Assembly: GCA_946811185.2 (NCBI GenBank)
Contig: OX328112.1
Location: 14,551,215 to 14,615,214 of the forward strand
Origin: Hippopus hippopus
Lineage: Eukaryota; Mollusca; Bivalvia; Cardiida; Cardiidae
Direction of reading: 5' to 3'
DNA: 64,000 bases
In this document: piece by piece, positions 41,647-52,069 of the stretch
Layout: each line of letters opens with the position of its first letter
Position numbering within the stretch: position 1 is the first letter of the stretch
The notes under the pieces: model-generated
Database searches by the model: none
Seen by the model: only the letters and a program-made list of their open reading frames with translations
Told to the model about the DNA's origin: nothing
Position numbers and translations under genes: made by a program

Positions 41647-42436
41647 TGCACATTTCTTGTAACTTTTTTTTTTTTCTTTCTTCATTTCAACAAGTTTGTT
41701 CTTTAGAAATTATTTCCATGATTTATCATAGCAATATTGAAATGTTCATCATTATCTGTCTTTGTTTGAGTTGTAACGTTATTTTACATGATTTATTTTA
41801 TTGAATGGCGAGATGCCTATCTCCGAGTTGTCAGTTTTATAGACTACAGATGACAAATTACAATAAAATTGTGCCTAGAGAAATTTTACAAGTTCTGAAA
41901 GCCGACGATGAGTTATATTTTTGATTCTTTGAGAAAAACCTTTCTTTTAGGAGAAAGTGTACAGGAATGCATGTCGCCTTCATTCATGTTTTGATTTATT
42001 CATGATTTATAGGGGAAAAAAAAAAAGATTCTCTTTCAAGACGCTAAATTCATCATTCTTATATTAATAACTGGGGGAAAAAAAAAAATGAAATGGAATG
42101 ATTGTAAATTAAATTGATAAATGTTTACACTCTCAGTGAGATGAATATCTGCACGTATTTTATGCGAGGAAGGGAAAGGGGCGAAGCTGCAATATAGTGT
42201 AAATGATGTCATGCTCTTTTTGTTTAACTTCATACAACTGTGATCCAACACGAAACTTTACAGCCATCTGCCTTTGTCGCAAACAAATCTTATTCCTTGC
42301 TATAGCGGCTTTGTCAGGTCTCGGTGGTGATTTTTATCCGACACATTTACATACAAACGTTTCAACGCTGAACTGTGAGTGTTTGGGGCAACCAGTGCTC
42401 GCTGTATCTGAAAAATGGGAAAAAATATATCAACAC
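41647..42436. other. no feature recognised
   Basis: Several A or T homopolymer runs (e.g. 42014-42026, 42080-42090); no gene. Confidence 0.45.
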
Positions 42437-42560
42437 TTAATTAAAGGGCTTTTTACTAATATAGTTGTCTTTCCGGCCAGTGTAGATTAAGATCAGACTA
42501 TACAAAAAGCGCAGTCTGATCTTTGATCTGCACTGTCTGCTATTCTAAATCACTGTACAA
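42437..42560 (-). mobile_element. TM3 half, inverted
   Basis: TTAATTAAAGGGCTTTTTAC, AATATAGTTGTCTTTCCGGCC, hairpin GTGTAGATTAAGATCAGACT .... Confidence 0.65.
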
Positions 42561-42634
42561 TCACAGGACAGGCATGAATTTGCATTTACAATGTATGCCA
42601 GTCTTTCTCTATAAAGAAAATGTCTTAAAATACT

Positions 42635-42945
42635 TCCCTGAAGATAAACCTTTTAAAAACATGGTGGAACAAGGGGAAAATGCTGGTTACCACCGCGCGT
42701 AACTTTATTTTGAACTAAACATATTCCCAGTTTTAATAGGTATTTTAGTCTTGTCTTCGTCCTGGGAACCCCAATGAAACTAAACCCTGATAATTTATTA
42801 TCTATTTTTGGCGTTGACATTTGCCAAATCGCCACATGACGTTTTATCTTTCCTAAGACAAATCCCAACATCTGAGCGATAATCAAATTGTCGTCTGCAA
42901 CTGTTTTCAACTAGGACAAGTCTAAAAAGTTGTTGTCTAAACAGC
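42635..42945 (+). mobile_element. TM1 copy split by ~140 bp of other DNA
   Basis: Left part to AAAATGCTGGTTACCAC (~42693), right part from ~42839 (TTATCTTTCCTAAGACAAAT ... CAACTAGGACAAGTCTAAAA). The intervening piece has no clear TIRs. Confidence 0.65.
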
Positions 42946-43046
42946 TGAAGACGTGGCAGTCGTTCTACAGGAAGTGACACAATAAACGGCAATAACGTGA
43001 TTGTTTCTTGCAAATACCACTGATTGGTTTACCCTTTACATCCTGA

Positions 43047-43300
43047 AGCCCGCACGGGTAGCTCAGTGGTCAGCGTGTCTGACTCGTGACCTTATGGTTC
43101 CGGGTTCGATAACCGCTGAAAGTAAACTTTCTTTCCGGTGATCTTTCGCCTCTCACCTCTGATATATCACCTCCTTTTGCGCAGTTGGTTTGAACGGTGT
43201 CAAGTGATTGTTGAACGGTGTCAAGTGATTGGTTAAAAATTTCCGCAAAAAGTCTTTGTGGAACAAATAAAATGAGTAAAATATGAATGTGTAGGAGATT
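43047..43300 (+). mobile_element. SINE-5 (tRNA-derived)
   Basis: GGGTAGCTCAGTGGTCAGCG (box A) and CCGGGTTCGATAACC (box B) look strongly tRNA-like, but the acceptor stem does not close. A 21-bp tandem duplication (GAACGGTGTCAAGTGATTG) lies in the body. Confidence 0.6.
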
Positions 43301-43558
43301 GTCAGCTATATATATATCCCACGGCACATGGATGAAGTGTGACGCAATCGGGTATCCAGGGATGTCGGGAACATGGTAACGTAATCTCGTTACCATAAAC
43401 ATGCGGTAACTGGCCGGTTAACAACATCAAGTGGTAATTTCCTGTGCCCATCCCATTAGGATTCCTTGATTTATTTTTCGACCATAATGTTGTAGCATGA
43501 CATTGTTATATTGTTAGATTTACATGGAAAATTCTTTCAAATGCAGCGCTTTCGTTTC

Positions 43559-44003
43559 TTAACTTGAACCTTCCACCAGACGACAGAGATTTAGAATTGT
43601 CTAAATTAAAAACCATTTGCAAACGACAAGTTAAATACGACTAAGATGAAAGCTGCGTTTAACCCCTAGGCTGTTAAGCGCGACTCAAAGACCGTTTGCG
43701 GACAGTGTAGATCAAGATCAGACTGCACAGAACGTGTTGTCTTATCTTGGATCTACACTGTCCGATGAGGAGATACCTTTTTACTCAAAAATGCCTTTAA
43801 AATAGCAAGTTTTCAGTTTTTACTATTACATGTAGTTTGAAAGTTTCATTTCATTTATTTGGGATGATAAGGGTTAAAAGAATTGTTTAACACTGCTGAA
43901 ATTACTGGTTATCAGCATTTTCTCTTCTTCCAATGATCGGTTCAAAGCTATTTTTACTTTTAGGGTCGTTCAACCTTTGGAATGTTTGTTAAAAGGCTAG
44001 GCA
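43559..44003 (-). mobile_element. TM1 copy split by TM2
   Basis: Left part 43559-43658 (TTAACTTGAACCTTCCACC ... AAAACCATTTGCAAACGAC), right part 43874-44003 (hairpin right arm GGTTATCAGCATTTTCTC ... TTGTTAAAAGGCTA). Confidence 0.75.
43659..43877 (+). mobile_element. TM2 copy, complete, nested in TM1
   Basis: TTAACCCCTAGGCTGTTAAG to GGGATGATAAGGGTTAA, TTAA at both junctions; the right hairpin arm has two changes (TTGTCTTATCTTGG). Confidence 0.85.
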
Positions 44004-44342
44004 AGATTTAATGCTCTAGTTTCCTCGTCCAGCATGCAGACTGATCTTGATCTGGACTTCCTGCAAAATATATTCATGCATGCCATGGTCACAAAAGTAC
44101 AAAAAAAGCACTAGATTTAGTACATTCCATACAAGATTCCAAACCCAGAAACCTCATACACAAAAAGAGAAACTTTGCATCATTCTTAACAAGCGTCGGC
44201 TTGCAATATTTGGCTTTGGGACAGCAACTTTTCTAACACTTTTTATTACGCGTGTATATTATGGTAAACTTTGATGAGCTGATCAGTTTTAACTTTTGCA
44301 GGGGGGCGGGGCCGCTTAAACAGCCTTGACCCCTCCTCCCCA

Positions 44343-44344
44343 AA

Positions 44345-44379
<35 letters not shown>

Positions 44380-44381
44380 AT
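44343..44381 (+). repeat. (AAAT)n microsatellite
   Basis: About ten AAAT units just 5' of a truncated SINE-2. Confidence 0.95.
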
Positions 44382-44385
44382 TTTC

Positions 44386-44520
44386 GTGGAAGCGTCCTTG
44401 GGCAAGACACTTCAGGGCCCTAGCCTTGTACAGGTGGAACCCAGGAAATACATGAATATGTGAGCTGCCGTGGTATGCATGAAATATTGTTGAAGGCGGC
44501 GTAAAACACCATTCAACAAC
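44386..44520 (+). mobile_element. SINE-2 3' part
   Basis: GTCCTTGGGCAAGACACTTC, ACATGAATATGTGAGCTGC, GAAGGCGGCGTAAAACACC, CAAC tail. The tRNA head is replaced by the AAAT run. Confidence 0.8.
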
Positions 44521-44905
44521 AAAAAAATAAATAAAGCATAAAGACTTTGGAGGGGGCTAGTTCTATTGCCACCTCTCGCTCAGCTCACACATGCCTATAT
44601 ACATGTATTTTGTTCAATCTATCAGTTTTTTTTTGCAAAATGCTCGACAAAAGGGATGAGACAAGAATTTAGTCAGCCATAATTCCATTGACCGGTGTTG
44701 CGTAATAATTGCAGAGTAAATGATAATCACTCCCGGGATAAAAATCGAATGTACTCATAATAAAACTGGCACGATAACAGGATTTTCATTACACTAATAA
44801 ATCATCAGCTGCAATACGATCTATCTAATTGTTCCAACCCTTGTCTTTAGAGCATCTAATGGCTCATTATAGCCCTGGCTAATTCTACTGCGACAAAACT
44901 CTAGT
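44521..44905. other. no feature recognised
   Basis: No gene or repeat recognised. Confidence 0.4.
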
Positions 44906-45143
44906 TCAACCCTTTGCCAAACGATTCCGAGCTTGTATGACCCTGAAGATGGAGATTAAAAAAAAAAAAAAACATTGTGGGAAAAGGAGAAAATGCCGGT
45001 ACATGTATATAGCCAGCATTTTTTCCTTTTCCCATGTTTTTTTTTTTTGGTTCCGATTCCAAATTCCATCATTTGAGTTACATTTATTTGCCATCCTTTC
45101 AATATAGAACAGTCAAAAGTTTTGTCGTATGGTAAAGAGGTAA
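44906..45143 (+). mobile_element. TM1 copy
   Basis: TTCAACCCTTTGCCAAACGA to ATGGTAAAGAGGTAA; hairpin loop enlarged (GTACATGTATATAGCC) and poly-A/poly-T expansions in both arms. Confidence 0.83.
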
Positions 45144-45166
45144 GGAACGCAAGGAGAAACGTTCAA

Positions 45167-45406
45167 TGATTGAATGGTTGTTTTACGCTGTTTCCAATAT
45201 TATTTCAGTCATATCACGGCGACAGCTCACATATTCATGTATTTCCTAGATAGCACCAGTACTAGGCTAGGGCTCCGAATTGTCTTGCCCAAGGACATTC
45301 CCAAATAATAAAAATCCCAGTGAATACAGTGAGGCTCGAACACCGGGCCTTCAGGTATCAAGTCCTGCACCTTACCACTAAGTCACGCAGGACTCCCATA
45401 AAAACA
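45167..45406 (-). mobile_element. SINE-2, inverted, full length
   Basis: TGATTGAATGGTTGTTTTAC tail side, CTTGCCCAAGGACATTCCC, GAGGCTCGAACACCGGGCC (box B), AAGTCACGCAGGACTCC (box A). Target duplication AAACGTTCAA at 45157-45166 and 45407-45416, perfect. Confidence 0.92.
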
Positions 45407-45474
45407 AACGTTCAACAAGTTTGCACGAAAGCTTATTGTTTTAATCGTCGTAACATGTTAGCATTTAAGGATAG

Positions 45475-45683
45475 GGCACCCTAATGGGATTCGTGTAACA
45501 TCGCCTTTCATCGCCGGAAAAACGTACGGATTCGGCTAAGACTCGGGTGATCCGTAATCGATCGGCCGATACACACTGGTTTCCCGCATCGATTACGTAT
45601 TACCCGAGTCTTAGCCGAATCCGTACGATTTCGGCGACGAAAGGCGTTGTTACACGAATCCCATTAGGGTGCCCTATCCTTAA
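45475..45683. mobile_element. TM4: 209-bp near-perfect palindrome with TTAA ends
   Basis: TTAA then GGATAGGGCACCCTAATG; the right end is the complement plus TTAA (45680-45683). The arms (~95 bp each) are almost identical and include CGTACGGATTCGGCTAAGAC and CCGTAATCGAT. The loop is only ~16-20 bp. No coding capacity. Confidence 0.88.
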
Positions 45684-45732
45684 AAAAACATTGTTATTAA
45701 GATGGATAAGTGAAGTTGAGAGCACATAGATA

Positions 45733-45841
45733 TGAACCATGCTCCGGCAAAAGAGGGCTTAAAGCACCTCCGTGATCCTGATGCATTATGCGGACTGCGC
45801 AGGCTGACGTGGGTCGATACTTTTTGCAGATGCATTAAGGT
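45733..45841 (+). mobile_element. CGCAGG-palindrome MITE, short copy
   Basis: TGAACCATGCTCCGGCAAAA, GGACTGCGCAGGCTGACGTG, TACTTTTTGCAGATGCATTA. Confidence 0.68.
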
Positions 45842-46501
45842 CTTAGACTCCTAACGCTTCTAGTGCAACATAAAATAAAATTTCTTATTAGTTGATAAAT
45901 AAAGATGTATACTGATATAATACTTTTGCACATTTTTAACCGACCAGAAATTCCTTGATGTCTACCTTGAAATTATTTGTTGATACTTTTGTTAGTTTCC
46001 TAAAAAAGGGAGGTAATTATTATCTCCATTCGTAATGCCCTACAAACAGTGCGCATGCGCGTAAAGCGGAATTCTGGAATCGTATTTCCTTGGCAACGAA
46101 CGGCGTTGTAAAAAGGTCTATAGTAGTTTTAGATTTATAAATGATAATTCTAAGACGAAAAAAAAAAAAAGGAAAAGTGGCTTGGTTAAAGTATTTCAAT
46201 AATACTCATTTTTAATCATAGCAAATTTTGTAGGATAATATTATAGTGGAAATAACTGTTTTCCTTTCGGGGTCTAAGACCTTAAGCCTCATTTGTACAA
46301 AGCATGACTGAAATATGTTTTTATGAGCCGAAGATTCAATAATCTTCTGTCGAGACTCAGCATTCAATTAGTGAAACATTTATGCAATCTGGTGATGTTG
46401 ACATTTTTGCATGTTTTATTTGCTGAATATCAAGTGCTCGCATGGTGCATGTTTGCCAATGTCAGGCCTACTTTTTCTGGACTATTTTATCGCCATCACC
46501 T
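45842..46501. other. no gene recognised; small palindrome-MITE tip
   Basis: AAAGCATGACTGAAATATG near 46303 resembles a terminus of the CGCAGG-palindrome MITE. Otherwise unrecognised. Confidence 0.4.
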
Positions 46502-46773
46502 ATACATGAGTCATGCTCTGTGAAAAGGGAGCTTAATGGATTTGCAAAAAAGTATCGACCAGGTCAGCCTGCGCAGTCCGCGCAGGCTGACCTGGGTCGA
46601 AACTTTTTGCTATAGGTCAATTTGCTGCATGTACTATGATCTCTTTACTTCAAGATCCAATCGATTGTTAGATAAAATGGAATTTACGGATCCATTTTTA
46701 TGTGATAACTTCATTTGTATCTTGCTTCATGGAGATGCATTAAGCCCCCTTTTGCCAGAGCATGGTTCACATA
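46502..46773 (+). mobile_element. CGCAGG-palindrome MITE, complete
   Basis: Ends ATGAGTCATGCTCTGTGAAA and the complement ATTAAGCCCCCTTTTGCCAG ... GGTTCACA. Central perfect palindrome CAGGTCAGCCTGCGCAG / CTGCGCGG... complement at ~46560-46596. Confidence 0.85.
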
Positions 46774-46883
46774 TTTTTGAAAGAAAGATACATGTAGTCT
46801 CTCCAAGGTCATTTTTTACACGAGGATTCCATACATAATGGCTTTGGGATTCGACTTGTGAATTCGTTAGATGAACGATGTTT

Positions 46884-47086
46884 TTAAGCCTAAGGCTGCC
46901 AAACGCGACTCACTGACCTTTTGCGGACAATGCACATCAAGATCAGACTGCACAGAACGTACAGTCTGATTTTGGATCTACACTGTCCGATAATGAAATA
47001 TTTTTTCCCCAAAATATACCTTTGAAATAGTAGCATTTGATCGGCTTGAAAGTTTCATTTCACTCAGTTAGCGGGATAGGGGTTAA
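46884..47086 (+). mobile_element. TM2 copy, complete
   Basis: TTAAGCCTAAGGCTGCCAAA to TTAGCGGGATAGGGGTTAA; hairpin with three differences between arms. Confidence 0.87.
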
Positions 47087-47165
47087 GCCGCTGTTCACAA
47101 TATGTCAATTATATAGAGAAGACAGCTCATCTGCTGATGTTTTTCAACTGTATCTGTATTTCCGA
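47087..47165 (-). mobile_element. SINE-2 remnant, inverted
   Basis: GCCGCTGTTCACAATATGTC, GACAGCTCATCTGCTGATG; truncated. Confidence 0.5.
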
Positions 47166-47272
47166 AGAATCAAACAAAAATGTCTTTGTTCAGTTACATT
47201 CATTAAGCGTAAAAATGTTGTAAAAAAACATTCCTACAATGTTATCAAAAGATGTCTACTCCAGACGGGGTC

Positions 47273-47501
47273 TTAACTCTTTACCAAACAACAAAATTAT
47301 GGACTGGTCCACATTGAAAGCATTTGCAGATGACAAAATAAATGTGACTGAAAAATTGAAATTTGATTTGGGAAGGGTAGAAAACATTGTGGGAAAAGGA
47401 GAAAATGCTGGTTGCCAGCATTTTCTCCTTTTCCCACAATGTTTTCACAAGGCTTCTTTCTTAGGGTTGTTAAAAGTCGGGATTGTGTGCTAAAGCGTTA
47501 A
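47273..47501 (-). mobile_element. TM1 copy, complete (reference-quality)
   Basis: TTAACTCTTTACCAAACAAC to TGCTAAAGCGTTAA, 229 bp; hairpin perfect except a GGTTGCC centre. Confidence 0.92.
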
Positions 47502-47539
47502 ATGAATTAAATGAAAATTTCATGAATTGAATAATTAAG

Positions 47540-47612
47540 GTTTTTTCAACTCTTCAAAGTTAAATCTTATAATTTGAGCTCAAATTGATTTTTCATTGGC
47601 TAACGCTTTCAT
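47540..47612 (+). mobile_element. TM1 fragment
   Basis: CTCTTCAAAGTTAAATCTTA ... GGCTAACGCTTTCATT; right-interior TM1, cut by SINE-1. Confidence 0.55.
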
Positions 47613-47615
47613 TAC

Positions 47616-48176
47616 AGCCCCGGTTGCACCGTCGATGGCATGCAGGACTTGAAAACAGGGAGTCGTCGGTTGGAATCTCCAGCTCGGCCAATTTCTATCC
47701 GAGGATTGATGATAGTCATTATAACAGGATTTATTCTTCTCTCACAGCTGATCATTGTTTCGAGGATGATTATGTAAGAAAACAGCCAGTAGCTTTGGAA
47801 GAATATTGTGCAAAGTCCAGGTAACAGAAACTCCAGGAAAGCATGATAAACTGATTTTTTAAAATGGTGTTTTACGCCGCTTTCAACATTATTTCAGTCA
47901 TATCACGGCGACAGCTAGCAAAGTCATGTATTCCTGAGTTTTATCATGTACATTGTACTAGGCTAGGGCTCTGGAGTGTCTTGCCCAAGGACACTCCAAC
48001 GAAAATCCCAGAGGATCCAGTGAGGCTGGAACCCGGGGTCTCCAGGTCACGAGTCCTACACTTTACCAGTGAGCCACGCAGGACCCCTCAGGAAAGCAAG
48101 GATAGGTTCACAGGATGCCAAGATAAAACTGAAATAATGTTGAAAATGACGTTAACTACCATACAATCAATCAATT
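47616..48176 (+). mobile_element. SINE-1 interrupted by inverted SINE-2
   Basis: Head and body 47616-47846, tail part 48102-48176 (AACTGAAATAATGTTGAAAA ... AATCAATCAATT). The SINE-2 between is bounded by CAGGAAAGCATGA / CAGGAAAGCAAGGA. Confidence 0.85.
47847..48088 (-). mobile_element. SINE-2, inverted, nested in SINE-1
   Basis: TGTTTTACGCCGCTTTCAAC, CTTGCCCAAGGACACTCC, box B GGCTGGAACCCGGGGTC, box A AGTGAGCCACGCAGGACCCC. ~11-bp target duplication. Confidence 0.9.
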
Positions 48177-48311
48177 CATACGGACTGAAATTTCTCCGTC
48201 TAGAAACGAGTTACGTATAGAGACATTGAAGGATCTAATAACACACTGCTAGGGCTTCACCCAGGATGTAATATTGCGTGTGACAGTCTCTGTCTGCATG
48301 GACGTTTATGA

Positions 48312-48541
48312 TGAACCCGTAGGCTGCTTAGCGCGACTTAAGGACCTTTTGCGGACAGTGTAGATCAAGATCAGACTGCACAGAACGTGCAGTCTGATCT
48401 TGGATCTACACTATCCGATAATAAGATATTTAACCCCCCCCCCCCAAAAAAAAAAGAAAAAAAACTTTAAAGTTGCAACATTTGTATTTTTACTATCGGC
48501 TTGAAAGTTTTATTTCAATTATTTAGCAGGTTATGGGTTAA
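48312..48541 (+). mobile_element. TM2 copy with homopolymer expansion
   Basis: GAACCCGTAGGCTGCTTAGC to TTTAGCAGGTTATGGGTTAA; perfect hairpin; CCCCCC/AAAAAA expansion at ~48433-48464. Confidence 0.88.
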
Positions 48542-49013
48542 GTTTAATCTATTACTGTACAAAGCGAGTATTAAAGATATTGTCAGAAAAAGAGCAATTG
48601 CTTTAAACAAGCAATTTTTCAAGCTTATTTCAAGCAATTGCTCCCGGGCCGACGGATACAGGACAATATTGGGTCGGACTACTTGGCCAGATGAATATTA
48701 TTGCCTTTTGAATAATGGAGAATTTAATGTCTTTATGTTCATTTCTAATAGACTTGACTACTTGACTTTAAAGAAATGGAAAACTTTTTTTTTAAATGAT
48801 TAAGAAGAAATATAAACATTATCTTGTATTATTTTTTTTTCCAGTTATCAAAAACAGGACAAACAGACAGAGAAATATTGGCTAAAACGCCAAATTGCCT
48901 ATTTTCGATATATTTAACGATCAAGTTTCTTGACGCTTGTACAGAAAAAAAACCTCTAAGTAGATTTTATAAGCATTTCATATGAAAGTAGAATTTATAA
49001 GCATTTTATATGA
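48542..49013. other. no gene; small AGCAATTGCT inverted repeats
   Basis: AGCAATTGCT at ~48594 and ~48643 with intervening related motifs; otherwise unrecognised. Confidence 0.4.
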
Positions 49014-49410
49014 AGTTTTGCGGATAGTGTAGATCAAGATCATACTGCACAGAACGTGCAGTCTGATCTTGGATCTACATTGTCCGATGAGGAGATATCT
49101 TTCCTCCTAAACATACCTTTTAACCCTTTACCACACAATCCCTACTTTTAACGACCCTGAGACAGAAGGCTTTTAAAAACATTGTGGGAAAAGGAGAAAA
49201 TGCTGGTAACCAGCATTTTCTCCTTTTCCCACAATCTTTTGTACCCTATCAGGAACAAATTTTGTCATTGGGGCCACCTTTAATTTGTCGTCTGCAAATG
49301 CTTTCAATTTGGAACAGTCTAAAATTTTGTCGTCTGGTAAAGAGTTAAATAGACTAGCAAAGTTTTTACTATCGGCTTGAAAGTTTAATGTTAGTTCTTT
49401 AGCAGGATAA
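49014..49410 (+). mobile_element. TM2 copy interrupted by TM1
   Basis: Left part TTTTGCGGATAGTGTAGATC ... AACATACCTTTTAA (to 49122), right part TTAAATAGACTAGCAAAG ... TTTAGCAGGATAACAG (from 49345). The left tip is missing. Confidence 0.85.
49119..49348 (+). mobile_element. TM1 copy, complete, nested in TM2
   Basis: TTAACCCTTTACCACACAAT to GTCTGGTAAAGAGTTAA, 230 bp. TTAA duplicated at both junctions of the TM2 host; hairpin nearly perfect. Confidence 0.94.
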
Positions 49411-49625
49411 CAGTGAAGAACTGTTGGTAAATACGGACCAGGGATTTTATGGATCCATAATTATGTGATGAATTCTCTTGTCCCAAAGCGCCCCGCATTT
49501 TCTTTATCCATTCTGCGTAGCTCCACAAAATTAACTTCAATCAATATTCTTCCCAGAATTACAAAGCCCGCCATTTATCATGTGTGATAACATCTAATAT
49601 TTCGGAACTGGCTGGTTTTGGTGGT

Positions 49626-49690
49626 TAGCCCTTTACTAGAGGTCAAAATTTTAGAATTGTCTTAACTGAGAGGATTGCAGACGGCAATCG
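49626..49690 (-). mobile_element. TM1 left fragment
   Basis: CCCTTTACTAGAGGTCAAAA, TTAGAATTGTCTTAACTGAG; no hairpin. Confidence 0.6.
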
Positions 49691-49743
49691 TTCAGAGCGG
49701 CTAATCAAAGGATCGGACTTGTTTCAGAAAAGAAAGAAAACAA

Positions 49744-50075
49744 TGATTGATTGGTTGACTGACTGACTGACTGATTGATTGATTGATTGTATGGTGTTTA
49801 ACACCGTTTTCAACATTATTTCATTTATATCGTGGCGGCCAGTGCACCTATCCATGCTTTTCTGAAGGTTCTTGTACCAGTGCTCTGCACAATATTCTTT
49901 CCATGCCGCTGGCTGCTTTCCCACATGACTATCGTAGAAACAATGATCAGCAGTGAGAGAGGAATGAATTCTGTCGTAATGACATCAATCCTCGGAAAGA
50001 AACTGCCAGAGCCGGGGATCGAACCAGCAACCTCTATTCTCAAGTCCTGTGCGCTACCGACTGCGCTACCCGGGT
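49744..50075 (-). mobile_element. SINE-1, inverted, full length
   Basis: GACT/GATT tail, TGGTGTTTAACACCGTTTTC, box B GGGGATCGAACCAGCAACC, box A CGACTGCGCTACCCGGG (minus). Confidence 0.9.
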
Positions 50076-50096
50076 ATGCTTCAGAACATTGATAGA

Positions 50097-50852
50097 GGAC
50101 AGGGTAGATCAAAGTTCTAACTGAACATTCTGTGCGATTTGATCTCTATCTACGACGTTCGCAAAAATCATGTAAGTTGCTACTGGCAGTGTAAGAATAA
50201 AATATGTTGCGGATCTACTTTTCATCGCGGCAAAAGATTTTGTTATGAGTAATTCGCCCATCACTTCCGGCTGATTGCCGTTATTTACAGTAAGAAGCTG
50301 TAGGATGGCTAAAACAACAACTGTTTGTGTAATCATTAATCTACGTCAGCTGTAGAGTACAAGTGCAATTAACATAATTTTGATGATAATTTAGCAATAG
50401 CTAGCGGACGGTGAAAATCTAAGATAAAACTACACGATCTGTGCAGTTCGTTCTAAATCTACATCATCTGCAAAATCTATTCAAGTCGCCAGTAGCAGTA
50501 ATAGAGGTTAAGATGTTTTAGATCTACTTTTCAATGCAACAAAACTTTTATTGACAGTTAACCGGCCATCAATTCCTGCTGATCACTGTTTAAGTCAAAG
50601 GTTCCTACTTGGCTAGAAATAGCACATATTTCCTTCCTTCCCCCTCAAAATACTACGTCAGCACATTTTCAATTTGTCCGTTAGTGTCTTTTTATCTCAG
50701 ATATTTTTCCTGTTTGTGCTGGCATTTGGTGTCGTTAACTCTTGCATTGCAAATGGCGACTTGAATAGCTTTGGCGGACGGGGTAGATCAAAGATCAGCA
50801 CTAAAAGTGTCGTCTGATCTTAATTTACATTGTCTACTACTTGATGCTTTAG
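50097..50852 (+). repeat. repeat S: three spaced copies of a TM3-related module
   Basis: Modules at 50097-50310, 50397-50603 and 50765-50852. The first two share an eroded hairpin arm (GGTAGATCAAAG / GTGAAAATCTAAG) followed by GTTGCTACTGGCAGTGTAAG / GTCGCCAGTAGCAGTAATAG, GGATCTACTTTTCATCG / AGATCTACTTTTCAATG and GGCTGATTGCCGTTATTT-like blocks. The third keeps only the hairpin. Confidence 0.6.
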
Positions 50853-50921
50853 TAAGACCAAAATTATCTCCAACAGCAGATCGCGAAAACAGACGAATTT
50901 ATTCAAATGCCAACGAAAGAG

Positions 50922-51145
50922 TTAACCCTTTACCAAACGACAATAAATTGGACTTTTCCAAATTCAAAGCAATTGCAGACAACACAATAAACGCAGGTTA
51001 AATGATGGAAATTGTTTTTTTCTGAAAAAGTAGGAAACATTGTGGAAAAAGGATAAAATGCTGTTTATCAGCATTTTCTTCTTTTCCCACAATGTTTTCA
51101 AAGGGCTTCTCCGTCAGGGTCATGGATTGTGTTTGTAAAGAGATG
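50922..51145 (-). mobile_element. TM1 copy
   Basis: TTAACCCTTTACCAAACGAC to GTTTGTAAAGAGATG; hairpin AAAGGATAAAATGCTG ... with differences. Confidence 0.83.
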
Positions 51146-51279
51146 CCACAAAACGACAACCGCGCAATTCGATAAACAATCAATGGTTGAAGAATACCTC
51201 CGCACGTAAACAGCTCTCTCGAACTCCACTTGATCTTTTCAATAGGCCTACATCTGTGGAAAATAAATGGTTTCCATAT

Positions 51280-51604
51280 TTTTTTTTCGGTGTAGCTGAA
51301 TGTGCTGGCTTTTGACTTATTTTTATACCTATTTTTGGCGTTGATATATAACAAATGAATAAATAGAAATTTGTGATTAGTTAAAAATGTAGACATGTTT
51401 GTTTTAAGGGCGCCTGCCTATTTGCTGGCAAATTTACGCCGTCTTTTTTTTTTCAGCGTAGCAGAATGTGCTGGTTTTTGACATACTTTTGGTAGTGATA
51501 ACAAATGAATAAATAGAAATTTGTGATTGGTAAAAAATGTAGACATGTTTATTTTGAGGGTCCTTGCCTGTTTGCTGGCAAATTTACGCCGACTATCTTT
51601 TTTT
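51280..51604 (+). repeat. repeat T: two tandem ~165-bp units
   Basis: Unit landmarks GAATGTGCTGG (51296, 51465), AACAAATGAATAAATAGAAA, AAAATGTAGACATGTTT and TTTGCTGGCAAATTTACGCC occur in both units. A single inverted copy is at 32815-32946. Confidence 0.85.
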
Positions 51605-51674
51605 CGAGATATTACTTGTTTACCATCTGCCAAAATGGTTCTGCAAGAAATATGGAAAAATCAGAAATTAATGA

Positions 51675-51722
51675 ATAACTGTTGATTTATTGATTTCATG
51701 GTGTTTAACACCGTTTTTAACC
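51675..51722 (-). mobile_element. SINE-1 tail fragment, inverted
   Basis: TTGATTTATTGATTTCATGG TGTTTAACACCG block only. Confidence 0.65.
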
Positions 51723-51783
51723 AATAGATGACTATATGACTATATTACACTTGATAAATATATAAAAAATATACCAATCAATC

Positions 51784-51985
51784 ATAACTTTCAAAGACCC
51801 TGAAGGCTTTTGAAAACATTGTTGGAAAAGGGAGAAAATGCTGATTAGCAGTATTTTCTCCTTTTCCCACAATGTTTTCTACCCTATCGAAGACAGAAAT
51901 CACCATTTTAGTAACATTTAATTTGTCGTCTGCAAATGCTTTTTATTTTTTCAAATCCATTTTTTTTTGTGCGTTTAGTGTTGTG
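51784..51985 (+). mobile_element. TM1 copy, left end missing
   Basis: AACTTTCAAAGACCCTGAAG, hairpin AACATTGTTGGAAAAGGG..., GTCGTCTGCAAATGCTTTT. Confidence 0.8.
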
Positions 51986-52069
51986 TTAAACTGTCAACCC
52001 TTCCATTACTAGATAAATGAGCTACTAAATTATCCACCCAATCACCCGCCCCCCTCTACCCCAACCCTC

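Noticed and set aside
43047..43121. possible tRNA gene
   Set aside because: Boxes A and B are present but the acceptor stem does not pair and a SINE-like body follows.
46323..46523. 66-codon open frame and other frames around 46.3-46.8 kb
   Set aside because: They overlap the CGCAGG-palindrome MITE and have no domain.
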